From contig MU394089.1 in assembly GCA_022578605.1 (NCBI GenBank), forward strand, positions 307,855 through 371,854: a DNA stretch of 64,000 bases. The letters run 5' to 3'. Positions 46,070 through 58,439 of the stretch are shown here, piece by piece. The notes beneath the pieces are model-generated. The model did not search any database. It saw only the letters and a program-made list of their open reading frames with translations, and was not told the origin of the DNA. The translations under genes and the position numbers were made by a program. Each line of letters starts with the position of its first letter. Position 1 is the stretch's first letter. The stretch comes from Camillea tinctor (taxonomy: Eukaryota; Ascomycota; Sordariomycetes; Xylariales; Xylariaceae).

Positions 46070-47371
46070 GACCTTAGATCCTGCTGAGTTTATAAAGAAG
46101 GAATATACATGGATAATATTTGTATTCTGGGTATGAGAGGATTCATTTGATAATTTATAGAGAGTCCACCCATGGAGTATAATGAGAACCCGCACAGCAT
46201 TGGTAGCCTCTGCTATTTAAAGGAGGTTGGATTGCGCGATGGGCAAATTAGTAGACACTCCTCCTCACAGCCATGAAACGTGGGGAGCTGTGGGCACTCA
46301 CTCAGATCATTGTAAGCAAGCCAAGGTTGACGTATGTATGCGGGGGAGCCTTCTATAAAGGGAGGTACGCAAGGGTCTTGAATGTGGGGAGGCGGATTCT
46401 ATAAGCAGCCCCTGGTTTCTGGAGATATTTGAGCATGCTGACTGAAAGCCACCGTCCAGAAAATCAAGAAAATCATCGCATGTGACCTATGATAACTGTG
46501 TACGGAAAATAAACAGCCACATTCTTAATACAGAATTGTATCGGTTGTACATACCCCTAAGGAAGCTAGTCTATCCCGAGACATCTGTTGGTACATACAT
46601 ACAGTGGGCGTACACATGGAGATGGAGGAGCTACATACATACTAGCATCTTGTAATTCGGGGCAATGGGACGGTGAACATTCTTTTTGGGGGTGGCAAAA
46701 GCTTTCTCGAGATTGATCTGTGGATGCGAAAGCCTTGCTAAGAGATCTGACTGAACCTAAAACTACGCGAGACAGGAGATCTAGGACCACTTGGTCTAGA
46801 TCCATGTGAGTTGTTCAGTTGGTCGACCCGGTTGATAACTGCTATTTTACCCACTTGGGACTAACAGTATCGCCCATCATTCGCCTATAGTCCCCAGTGA
46901 GAACCATAGAGGCTCCGGACTCGGCTTGGGCTGGGTAATACGCACCCGCGATCATTTCCTCCATCCAGATCCGGTGCATACCCGCGACCATAATGAGGGT
47001 AGGAGCTTTCAAGCTACCTTTGACGACCCTCGCTGATACAAAATATAAGCCTCTCTACCTCCAATCGCCTTGCTGGGCTGGAGCTTTAAAGCTACCATGA
47101 CGCCCATCTTTCCCGTGGATTGGTTGTGCCATCATGCTCCTCATTAACTCGATTAACGCCGTTCGTTGTTGGGCTTGGATTGTGGTGTGGAAAAATGTGT
47201 GTGCAAAGCGGGGGGGGATTCGGGGGGGTGGTATCAGTGTTGTGACGTGACGCAGTGGGCCCCAGCGAGATCGTGATATCGGGTCAATGTAGACAACTAT
47301 CCGAGAACATGTTCTCGTATCGTCTGCCAATGGAAGACCTTTTTTTTTCCTTTTCTTTTTTTTTTCTTTCT
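46070..47371. other. Intergenic region with a short coding-like frame
   Basis: This contains the glycosidase promoter and the importin alpha 3' flank. At 46842-47054 on the minus strand a stop-free frame looks coding (see findings), and a 24-base motif occurs twice, at 47002 and 47080. No full gene is supported. Confidence 0.45.
47002..47102. repeat. Direct repeat, two copies of a palindrome-bearing 24-mer
   Basis: Copies at 47002-47025 and 47080-47102 share GGAGCTTT-N-AAGCTACC followed by TGACG, differing at two or three positions. The second contains the perfect palindrome AGCTTTAAAGCT. Confidence 0.6.
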
Positions 47372-49508
47372 TTACATATCCATCGAGTCGGCACCGTTGG
47401 CGAAGTTGAAGCCACCACCCTGAGCTCCGTTGGTACCAAAACCAAAGGTACCGTTGGGGCCTTGGGCTTGAGCACCCATTCCGTCGTCGGCGTTCTCGTC
47501 TTCGTCGGAGAAGTACTTCTCGATAATGTTGTAAGACTTCATGTAGATCTCTTCGTTGGCATTCGTCTGGCATTCGTGGATCTTCTCCATTCCACCACAC
47601 TCTTCGATAAACAGCGCATAACGGTTAATCGATTCGGGACCTTCGCCAGCTGCCTGCTTGTCGAGATCTCCAACCTTGAGAATGTTCTCAAGACCATCAA
47701 GGGCAACCTGAATGATCTTGTTATCAGGGCAACCGAGCAGATCGCACAGAGGCTTGATGCAACCCTGAGCCACCAGGTATCGAATCTGCTCTGGTTTCTG
47801 CAAACCGCCGCTCGTAGCGTTGCTTATAGCCCAGCAAGCTTCCTTGCGTGTCTTGAGATCACCATTGGACAGCAAGTGAATCAGAGGTGGAATGATGTTA
47901 GCATCGATGACGGCCTGGATTTGCTGAGAGTTGCCGGCGGTGATGTTGGAAATGGTCCAGCAGGCTTCCTTCCGGATTCCGTCCTTGTTGGAGCTGAGAA
48001 GCGACAAGAGACACGACAGAGCGCCACAATTGATGATCACCTGGGTCTGGACGTCGTCGCCCGTAACGATATTACCAACAGAACGCAGAGCAGGGGTCTG
48101 CACAGAGGTCGAAGCATGCATGAGCAACTCGACAAGGCGGCGGGGGATACCGGCTTCGATGACAGCCTGGATCTTATCATTGGATCCATCCGAAAGGTAT
48201 GAAATCGCCCAGCAGGCGTCAATCAAAACCTCGTCATCCAGAGAATAGACCAATTTAGCTAGAACTGGCAGCGCGGGCGCAATCTAATACAATAGGGTTA
48301 GAACATGCCGCAGTGAAACTCTATGTACTGTAGAACAAGCATAGAACAAGAATAGGCGCAGAACAGGCGTATACTTACGGTGGTCCAGTCAGGCTGAGGG
48401 GTCTTGCCTCGGCAGAAGTTGCTCAAAGTCCAGGTAGCGTTTCTCAACATGCTCAGCTTGCGGCTGTCGCCCAGCAGGTTAAGCAGAGGCTTCAAAGCGC
48501 CGCAGCTGAGAACATAGTCACGGCAGGACGGGCTATCGCCTGCGATGTTACCAAGGGCCCACACAGCTTGCTCACGAACATCGGGCTCAGGACTAGCTAG
48601 GAGCTCGACAAAGATGGGTACGGCACCGGCCTCGATGACGACTTGGGTCTGGGTAGCACTGCCAGAGGCAATGTTGGTTAATGCCCAAGCGGCCTCGAAC
48701 TGGACCAGGGTGTGAGGAGAACGTAGGAACTCGACGAATCGGGTGACGACGCCAGTCTTGATGACCTCCTCGATAGGAGGGTTTCGTTCCTTAGAAAGCA
48801 GCTTCCGGAATTTGGTTGTGGCCTGAATTTGCAAGTCGATCTGCTCGGAGAAAACACCTTGGACCATCTGGGGGAGGTCTTCGTTGAGCTACGAAAATTA
48901 CATTTGTCAGTCTGGATGCAAGCAAGAACGGAAGTTGGGTATGAATTTGGCCAAGAGGGACCAATAGCAGACAGACGGATGCAAAGAATATAGATTGCAT
49001 GCGCGCTGCAGAATTGGGTTGGTGGTTTGCGGTTGCGGGTTGTCAAAAAAACAGCCCACCAGGAAAGAGGGAGGGGAGAAGGGGGGAGGGCCAGAGCCTG
49101 GAGTTGAGACTACTGTGGTTTGATGTACGGTAGTTTGATGTGATGTGCTGTACTGTACTGTGTTGTGTATTGTGGAGGAGGAGGTGGAGGTGGAAGAGGA
49201 GGAGCAGCGCAACTCATACGGGTGGATATCATATGTAGATAAAATTTGTGAAGAAAAAAAAAATATACACATACCTGACTCTCGGTAGGAGCGGTGTCAT
49301 CGTCACTGTCGGGAGCAGCACCTAGAGAAGCACCGGGGCGCGAGTCACCAGATCCGATACCTCGTCGCTTGGCCAAGTTCTCCTCACGCTTGGCCTTACG
49401 AATCTCAACCTGCTGTTCCTCGCGGCGACGTCGAAGCTCCTCGGGCTTGAAGGTGCCCTTGGCCTTGTACTGGTTCCGACGATGCTCGGGAATGTACTTA
49501 TCAGACAT
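47372..49508 (-). CDS. SRP1: Importin alpha (karyopherin alpha)
   Basis: Three exons, complement(47372..48283, 48379..48888, 49275..49508), give 551 aa with phase-0 joins. Importin alpha binds classical nuclear localisation signals and links cargo to importin beta. The N-terminal IBB domain is rich in basic residues at 10-49 ([20 protein letters not shown]). Ten armadillo repeats follow, with the W...N pattern of the signal-binding groove clearly visible ([74 protein letters not shown]). The tail is acidic, then Gly/Asn/Phe-rich. The first intron is long (386 nt), and the leader carries a GGTGAT microsatellite. Confidence 0.96.
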
Positions 49509-50787
49509 GATGGGCGGATAGTGGGGAGATGACGGTGATGGTGGTGATGGTGATGGTGATGGTGATGGTTATGGTGGTAGTGTTGGTGGAGAGAGAACCT
49601 CTTGATCAAGGCGGGGTGATTATTTTTTTATTTTATTTTGTTTTTATTTTTCTCCCGTTTTGATGCCGAAGTCAAGAGTCAAGGGGTGAGCTGCAAGCAG
49701 TTGAAATCAATCAAATGCGCAGGGCAATGAATGTGTGTGGTGATGGAGTGGAGTTGTAAAGGATCAAATCTACTTTTAGAGAGTAGATGTTGAAAGTAGA
49801 GTAGGGTTAGAGTAAAGTAGGAAGAGAAGAAAAAGAAGAATTTTTGTTTTCTCCAAGATCGACTGAGAGAAGAAGAACAAAGAGAGAAGGCTAAAAAAAA
49901 AAAACACTTGTTGGTGGTGGGGGGGGAAAGAAAAAGTGGAAGAAATTATGATGTTGCTGGAAGCAGAAGAAGAATTTAGATTCAGATGGATTTGGTCGCT
50001 CTTTCAACCGCTAACGGTAGCCTGGCTTAGCCTGGTCTTTTTTGCCTAGAGGGGGGGAGGGATTAGAAGGGGGGGCAATGAGGGGTGGGAAGTTTTGGGG
50101 GAGTACAACTCTATGTCTGGCAGTCCCGGTCTACCTAACCTTGCACTAGGTACTTGCACCCCAAAAACCCAATCAGGCGGTGGCAACTCAGATGCACAGA
50201 CCATAGGTAAGGTAGGAAGAGAAAGAACCCCTCTGTTTGACCTGTTTGACCACATGAAGATCATGTGACAGCGCTACCAACTCCCCCCCAACTTCTGGCT
50301 ATGGTGGGGCTAATGCTTGTCGTTTCTTGGACCAAGAGAGGTTTGCCAGCAACCATTTTTAAGGTTACCTAGCAGCCTAGCTCTTTTTTTATTTAACCTT
50401 AACGCGTGTTAGACATCAACACGCGCATTGCCTATGCATATTCTGAACAGAACACTGAGCAGAATACAAAAAAGGAACATAGGACATTTCGAGACGTACC
50501 TAATCTACAAAACTAACCTTATGTAGTGTACTTACTCCTACATACCTAGGTACCTAAGAACTAAAAACTAAAAACTAAAAACCTACAATACAAATTAACC
50601 TACACCCATTGACACCCACTCCATTATTATTTACATACTGCCTAATCCAAGTACAACAACAACAATAATAACAACAACAACACCTAGAATCACTATAAAC
50701 AAAAAAAAAGGGGGGGGGAAGGGGGAAGAAGCCCCTAAATCAAACATTGCCTAAATCCCCCCTTATCAACAACACACCAAACTAAAT
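49509..50787. other. Divergent intergenic region between importin alpha and POT1
   Basis: About 1.3 kb, holding both promoters. It contains a GGTGAT microsatellite (49533-49580) and three CTAAAAA units (50561-50581). No gene. Confidence 0.5.
49533..49580. repeat. GGTGAT microsatellite in importin alpha leader
   Basis: GGTGAT/GGTGGT units begin about 25 bases upstream of the importin alpha ATG, so they are probably in its 5' UTR. Confidence 0.75.
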
Positions 50788-53011
50788 ATGGCACCGAGGC
50801 AACCACCGGGTTCTACAACTCAGGGTCAGAACAAAGATCACAAAAAAGAACTCCCATCCGGATACACTACCATAAAGGATATCCATGGCCAGAAGGTACC
50901 GGTTGGTAGTTTTGCTAATGTCATCGGCTTGCTTAAAGATTTTCGGGCCCCCATTCCAACCAATAGAACTGGTAAGAAATTGGAAGGAAAAGAGATATAT
51001 GAATATTTACTAACAATGCTCCGGTATAGATTGGAAAGCCACCTTAACTTTATACGACCAATCTACGCTGGATTATGATTCTCCCGCTAGTGGTCTTGAC
51101 ATTATTCTCTTTCGCCCAGAGAACGAGATGCCTCAGCCAAGCGCCGGCGATGTTGTGATAGTAGTAGCAGCCAAGGTCCAGCTTTACCGTAGTGAGGTAT
51201 CGTTGTTGTCAAATCGGAGAATGACCAAAGTCTATGTCTATAGCGCAAGTGAAATACCCAAACCACCTGGTTCCGCTAAATGCGCATTACATCTACCGCA
51301 GCGTTCTATGGACCGTGTTCCTGATGACAAGGAGAACGAATATGTCTCTTGGCTGTTCCACACCATTGAAAAGGATCCAGTTCCTACTCCTACTACGTTC
51401 GATATGCAGGTAAACCAATCTCGCAGAGTCAAGGATAAGTTCGCCACCCTCGGTAGCGTCAGACCCGGCCAGTTCTGCGATGCTATTGTACAAGTCCTGA
51501 AGGAACCATTTGACCTGGCGGATATAGTCACTCTTTGGGTGTCCGACTATACCGAGAATGAGGACTTTTATAAGTTCTCCTGGGATGCGACGAACGAACC
51601 GGCTGGGCGCGATGGGGATCCCTATGGCTATGTCAACACCGCTATTCCAGCGGCCAAAGGCTGGCCTGGCCCTTACGGCAGACGGTCAATGCAGGTCACC
51701 TGCTTCGAACCACACGCCAGCTATATAAGATCGGAAGTTAGGGCTGGACAGTGGGTGCGGTTACGAAATCTCCAGATCAAGTTTGGCCGCAATGCGAACA
51801 ATCTTGAGGGTTTCCTACGAGAAGACCGGACATCTTTTAGTGGCCAATTGTCCGTTGACGTACTCGAAACCAATGACCCAGATACTTGTGATAAAAATCT
51901 CAAAGAAGCAGTCCGGCGAAAACTGGACTACGAGAAGGCTAGGAAGAAGCAAAAGAAGAGCTTTGCGGCGAATAATGGTGTTGTTAGCGGTGCAGCGAAG
52001 CGAAAACCTGAAGAAGATAGCGAAACGAAGAACAGCAGGTTGCGGCGAAAGGAAGCACGTGAAGCACTTGAGTTGAAGGTTAAAGAACAAGATAAAAGGG
52101 CCGAAGCAAGGCTTGGACTCAATGAGCTCGGTAAGACACGAAACCTGTCCACTCGAGTAATCTCTACTAACACGATGGTAGTCAAATGTGAAAGCCACGA
52201 CGAGCCTGTCACCCTGGTATCGGCGATAATAGAACCAGTGCAATGGATCACCAACATAGACCGGCAGGAAGTGACACTCACCTTACCGTTCGTCTGCGCC
52301 AAGTATCGGACAAACGCCCGCGTAGTGGACTTCCGCCCCTATAAGCTCGAGAACTTCTCGAGCTGGCGCAAAACCGCCGAAGCCGACCTCCTGTCCGACT
52401 ACAGCGAGGACTCCTCGTCGGACTCGGAGGACGACGAAGACCGCGGCACCCTCAACCGCTACACGGGGGCCAAGGTCTGGGAATGGCGCTTCGCTCTGCA
52501 GCTGGAAGAGGTCAACCCCAAGGCCAAGGGTCAGCTCGCCAAGTTCTGGGTGGTAGTAGACAACACCGAGGCGCAGCTCCTAACCGGCCTCGACGCCTGC
52601 GAGTAAGCTACCCACCTCCCCATCCCCCTTCTCCCCCTACTTCCCCACATGCTAACTACTCCCCCCCCCTCCAGCCTCCGCGCCCACCCCTCCGAGCTCA
52701 GCGCCCTGCGCGAGCAGCTCTTCAAGCTGTGGGGCGACCTCGAGGAGCTCAAGACCGCCGAGCTGCAGCTGCAGCTGCGCAACCAGAAGCGCCTGGCCGC
52801 GAACCAGCCCCCGCCCGACAGCTCCCCGCCCAACAACAACAACTTACAACCGCAGGAGAAGAAGGACAACGTGTCGAACAAGCCTTTCACTTGCTGCGTG
52901 CGCCAGTACGGCGTCAAGGTCCACGAGCCGGACCCGCGCAAGGCCGATGCCGGCGAGGACAAGCGCTGGGAGCGCGTGTTCGCGCTGTTCGGTACGAAGA
53001 TAGCGATGTAG
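50788..53011 (+). CDS. POT1: Protection of telomeres protein Pot1
   Basis: Four exons, 50788..50971, 51030..52130, 52182..52602 and 52675..53011, give 680 aa. Pot1 binds the single-stranded G-rich telomeric overhang through OB folds and caps chromosome ends. The first OB fold spans about residues 25-150: YTTIKDIHGQKVPVGSFANV, then WKATLTLYDQSTL and GLDIILFRPENEMP. A second OB-like region follows at about 170-320 (LGSVRPGQFCDAIVQVLKEP, DIVTLWVSDYTENEDFY, WVRLRNLQIKFGRN). A basic linker (EKARKKQKKSFAANN), an acidic Ser patch (DYSEDSSSDSEDDEDRG) and a C-terminal domain with a CCVRQYG motif complete it. Intron 3 is 51 nt, in frame and without a stop, but has a perfect CTAAC site. Introns 1, 2 and 4 are ordinary. 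Confidence 0.88.
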
Positions 53012-54283
53012 GCTTTTCTTTTCCGCGGCCTGGGGTGTTAACAGCATTGGGATCCCCCGTATTGGAAGGAAGGGACATGTTTACGGTGGAGGAAGCTGTT
53101 AGGAAAAGGGGAAGAAGTGTCGGTTATGAAGTAAACCCCGCGGCGTAGAAAAATAAGGGGGATAGGGGGAGGGGGTGGGGGGAAGCGGGAGTCAAATCTT
53201 AGCGCTGTAGATTTTGTGTTATTCTCTCTAAGACTTGGATGTAGCGTATATTTCTAGGTTACCTAGGTATTTGTCTTCGGTTGTATATACCTCACAGGGT
53301 GCGTTTTGTACTCGAAAAGTCACGACGGCCACGACTTGAGGAGCGGGGGAAAGAGTATGTAATTCCGAACAATTATTGGTCCTATTCTATTTTAACCAGT
53401 CAAGACGCAGTGTCGTCTGCTCACGAGCCCGCATTTCTCATACAACCCGTGATGCCCAAGTTAAGAGTGAGATGTCCCAGTCCATAGCCGCGAGAAGAAC
53501 CGAGTAAACAGGGGGTGAAGTAGCAAGTTAGGCTAGTAGGTTAGATGTAAGGCAGTCGAAAAAAACGCTTCATCGTGGAGGTATAAAGATAAACTAAGGG
53601 CCTCTTTCCAGTCTCCCGGTCGTTTTTTTAATTCCCTATTACAAAATAATCTCTAGCCATCATCTAGCTAGTTTCCCTATTCCGGGGCAGGAAGGGAGGA
53701 GGGGGAAATGCAATGCAAGCACATTAGGTAGTTCATCACACCAAAAGGGGGAAAACCAAAAATCCTCATGAAAGGGGGGTGGGTTTCTCTCTCATTATTC
53801 TGCCTCCTGCCAACCTTCCAGCCTACATACCTACCTACCTGAGCCCTTCCCCCTATCTTTCACTCTTTCTTCCCGTACCCCGTACCTGTTAGTCCTTCTC
53901 CAGCTCCCTTCCCTCCTCTATAACACCCATCATATCATGCAAGGAAGGGGAACTAAAAAAATGATCGATAAAACAAAGACAGAGAACAATTCCCATTAAA
54001 AGCCACACACAGGACACACAATCAAAACACAAACGCGCGTAACCTATGTGGTCATAAGAGAGGACATTTCATGTACAATAAAAAAAGGAAAAAAAAGGGA
54101 AGCAAGGAAGCAAGCAGAAAGACATAAAGCAAAAGAAACGCTTCCCGCCCCCATCCAAGTTTAAGACAGACACTACTACTTCATTTTGTTGGGGGATCCC
54201 TCTCTCTCTTTCCTCCTTCCGCCCTAAGTTTGAATAGTGCCTTTTTCTGTTTATCCCATTACTTATCCTCTCCTCGTTTACTT
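53012..54283. other. Convergent 3' intergenic region
   Basis: About 1.3 kb between the POT1 and SCC3 stop codons, with purine-rich and pyrimidine-rich runs. No gene identified. Confidence 0.5.
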
Positions 54284-57200
54284 TTAATCCCCGAGGATGT
54301 CATCATCCTCATCCATCCGATCTTCGTTTCCTACCGGCCGCTCCTCCTCCTCATCATCCTCGATTGGATCATCGAGCAGCTCGCGGCGCCTCAGGTCCTC
54401 CACGGTGCCCTCCTCGGGCTCCTCCTCTTCTTCGAATGGATCATCCGCCGCTCTGTGGTTTTCGTTCTCGTCACCCTCATCTTCGTCGTCGTCAATGACG
54501 AGCTCCGCGCTCAGGGCAGGCTTCTTGTTGGCTGCCGCCGCGGTTTCCTTGCCCTTGCCTTTAGCTAGGGGCTTCTTCTTGCCTCCGGCGCGGAGCTCGC
54601 GCACGTGTTCTTCGTCGAGGAAGGCCACGACCTCGCGGAAGTTAGGCCCTAGCTTGTTCTTGTTCCGGTTGAGCCGCTTGCGTAGCTTGCCGGCTTGCGG
54701 GCCGCTGTCGTCTAGGACTTTGGCCATGATGGCCAAGACGAGTCGGCCGGTGAGCTCACAGAGGATTTTCTCGGCCTTGAGCTCAGCAGCGAATCGTTCC
54801 TGTTCCGTGAGGTCCTCGTCCTCATCGTCTTCCGGCGGTAGCTCATCGTCTAGCGGATCCTCATCGTCGTCAGGGTCATTGAGAGTTTTCTTAGACCGCT
54901 TTGCGTATGCACGCTCCGCAGCATCGAAGATGGGTATGATCTCTTGGGTGATAAGGTCTGCGGGCATCTTCTCAAGGAGGGGCCGGAGCTTCCCATATTT
55001 TGTGGCTTGGGGGCCGTTGACTACGCCTCGCAAAAACACAAACAATCCGCAGAGATCGCAGGCGCTGCCGAGGGCAAATAAGCGAAGATCGTCATTAAAA
55101 CCTCGCGACGAGAAAGTTTGTATTATATTTGTCATCAAGTCTTTGCGCAAGATGACTAGTTCATCCAATGTATCATCGGGTATATCTTCATCATTGTCGA
55201 CAGCGTTCCGCAATCTTCGTACTTTCCACATCATGTAGAACTGACAGCACTTGATGGCAAGTGCCACAATTTCATCCTCGGCATCGTCGAGCTCTTCGTC
55301 TGGTTCTTCTAGAATGCCGCGGTGTACAATTCCAGTAAGAATTTTGATAGCCGACCGGTCGGAGTCAATCGAGGCTCCAGGAGCCTCAAGAGTATCCACA
55401 CAATCGGCAATGCTACCCAGCTTGCTAATCTTCATCAGAGTCTGGGCTAGCTCTGTAAGTGCAGCTCGGTCAAGGTTGCCTCGGGCGGAAAGCTCGCAGA
55501 TTTTATCGATATTCCGTAGAGCATTGATTGAGCCATCCCAAAGCGCCGCTAGTTTGTTGTCGGTCAGTTCTTCTAGCTCTTCGTACTGTCTGGCATGAAT
55601 CAATGCCGCTGCTGCTTCATTCAGCAGGGCTTGGTCGACATGCCGCGTAAACTGGGTTGTGATCTCATCCAAGAGCTTTTCGTACGTCGCGGAGTTCTGA
55701 CGAAGGTGCTGGAATACATCCAGATCTAAGAAATGCTCTAAGCGCAAGACTGTCGCAGCCATCGCAGGATCTGACCCGAACTTGTTTAGTAAACGAGGAA
55801 TGATGCTGGCGAGTTGCATTCCAGCATCCTCCTGGGCATCAGAGTCAACTCTTCTTGTCGGCTTCTTGTTCCTATCATGTTCTGAGGACGAGGCTATGCT
55901 TTCTTTGACTGCAGTGGCGAGGACTTCGAGCAAAATAGCTTCCTCGCGCGGTTCAGGGGCAACCGCCTTTTTCGTAGCAGCTTCTATAGAGTTGGTCTTC
56001 GACTTCGACGATCTCGATTTCGAGCTCGTCGTGTGGTCGAACAAGAGGTATCCAGCAAGGACTTGCCAATTGTTGACTTCGGGTATTCTCTCATAGAGTA
56101 CTTGGGCAGCCAAGGCAATGCGAGACTCGGGTATGGTAGAGTTAACAACATCGGCTGCCACATCCAACCCATGTCTTATTTCATCTTGTTCTTCGTCTAG
56201 TTGGCCGTCGTATACGGCCAAGTTCTCTGCAAGAGCCTTGATGTTGATCCAATCTTTCCGCAGTGAATCGAAGTTGTCTTCATCGTCATCGCCGAAAACT
56301 TCGTCTAATGCATCGCGACCACCGATTTCATCAATTTTGTTATCGATGAGTTCTTGAACCAGCTTGGCGAAGAAACCTACGACAGCCTTACGAATTCTTA
56401 TTTCTGAATCGAAGAGAAGTTTGCTGACGGAATCTACTTCTTCAGGTTCCAGCATACCGGACGCTCGCAGGATATCAACAACAGCGATTGCCGCGACACG
56501 CACACTAGTTTCGGAGTCTTTCGTGGCCATTTCGACCAAACGAGGCCGGAACCTGTCAATGAAATGCGCCAGCTTCTCTGCATCTCGCTTCAAGACCCTC
56601 GCTAGCTGTTTGAGAACTTCTAGTCGCGTGGTGATGTTGACGTCGGATAACAGCCATCCGAGGTACCGCAAATACTCTGGAGACATGTATACGGTGGGTA
56701 GGGTACAAACCCAGGTGCCAAGGGCTTCAATACACTCGGCACGAATCTTAGGGTCAATATCGCGGTATCGATGAACAAAGACAACGTCGAATAGGTCCTT
56801 GACCTTAACATCTACAAATTCGCGGTTCTCGTTTGCAGTATCCAGGGCCTTCTTCGTATTTTCGACGAGAGTCTTATTTTTGCCTCTGCGGCTGGATTCG
56901 GCCTGAAGGGCCTGGTTTGATTTTGTAATTCGATCATCTAGCTGCTTTGTTACTTCTATCAATGCGGTAAGCATCGATAATCCGACGGTGGTCGCCGTGT
57001 GTCTAAAGGGCCGCAGGGCGGAAGAAGACATAATGCCAACCCATCGATGGATGTTATCGAGCAGACCCTCGTCATTGTATAGAACATCGGTCTCGTGGAG
57101 CACATTGACCAACGAATCGAAGAACCCAACAAGAAGCTCCCGGAAGTTCTTGCTACTCTTTGCCCTTGAAATCAGGGGGTAGTCAGAAATACTAGTCTAT

Positions 57201-58013
57201 CATTGGAGGTTAGTATCATGAACCAAGTACGCTGGGGCTCTCAAGAAACGGTAGTCGCGCACCTGTTCATACGCCTCTTCTAATTCCGATAGTCTGTTGG
57301 CTGAGTTCTCGGGGTCTCTAATGTCGTCCTCTGTCAATTGCTGTTCACATCCGGCCGCAAGCAAGACACAGTTGATCAATTCGGCCAAGGCCTTGGCATC
57401 GTCGTCTCTATAACGCTGGAACCAGTGGCTGGCCACATCCTGAGATGTATTCCCAGAGCCAAAAACCTCAGCTGTAGTTATGTCAGCGCATCAGTTGGTG
57501 AGGTATACGCCGCAGAAATGCGTCATCCTTACAGTACAAATCATCACCGTCGCGTCTGGCTGCGATGGCCACTCGCACGGTTTTCTTGGGTCGGTTCGGG
57601 AGTTTCACAGCGGGCGCACTCGAGGCAGAAGCAGGGGCGGGAGGCGCATTGCCATTGACCTTGGCCCTCTTGGCAGCGGGTTTCTTGGAACGAGATTTCT
57701 GGCTCGATTTGGATTTCCGTGATCTAGAAGAGGGCTCATGTTCGGAGTCCTCGTCCTCGTCCTCGTCGCTTGGGTCCTGCTCGGGCTCTTCCTCTTCAAC
57801 TTCGGGCCCCTCGTTTTCGGCGTCTTCTTCGTTGTCGGCGCCTCTCTTGCGCTTGGAGGAGTGGTCGGGCTGGGAAGAATGAGGCTCAGGCGAGAACTTC
57901 TGAGGAGGCCGCACGACGCGTCGAGATCTTCGGCGCGAGGAATCAGGGGCGGCGGGAGATGAACCTGGATTATTGTCTGATGTCTCCATTAGGGGCAATC
58001 GTGAAGATGACAT
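54284..58013 (-). CDS. SCC3: Cohesin subunit Scc3/Psc3 (STAG family)
   Basis: Three exons, complement(54284..57196, 57263..57471, 57533..58013), give 1200 aa. Scc3 is the HEAT-repeat subunit that loads and stabilises cohesin on chromosomes through Scc1. The N-terminus (1-160) is disordered, with Ser/Arg-rich, acidic and Lys-rich stretches. Next comes VASHWFQRYRDDDAKALAEL with INCVLLAAGC, and then the STAG core: RELLVGFFDSLVNVLHETDV, ALRPFRHTATTVGLSMLTAL. The rest is helical repeats with acidic loops, and the last 100 residues are strongly acidic, ending DDDILGD. The start is ambiguous: ATG at 58013, or at 57989 (METSDNN); no intron or motif decides. Joins are phase 1 then phase 0. Confidence 0.92.
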
Positions 58014-58439
58014 ATGGAGGTATACAATGCGACGCGACCATAGCCTGTTGGATAAGAGAATGTAGGTCGCTGAGGTGGGAATGTTGACAAGAAGGCGCGT
58101 GGTGGGGAGAAGAAGACGGGAGGACGGACGATGGAGGAGCGTGTTCAATGAAAAAATGAATTTAAGTGGTCCAAGCGTTATTTTTTTTAATTCTTACTTG
58201 AACTTCCCTGATTAGTTGCACTATACATTGATAAGGTTTAGGTAACCTTGCTCTTACACATACTCCGTAACCATTAACCTTCAAGTCCCGTCATTAGTTA
58301 CCTAGGTAGTTACCCATGTCCTGCATACTAATACATGATGTAGTACTATGTATGTAGTACCTAATCTGCTAATGTACCTTCTAAAAAACATACCAACAGG
58401 TTAATCAATCATAATACTTTAAAAAAAGGTACCTACATA

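Noticed and set aside
47255..48202. Plus-strand frame of 315 codons
   Set aside because: It is antisense to importin alpha, whose armadillo repeats are unmistakable on the minus strand.
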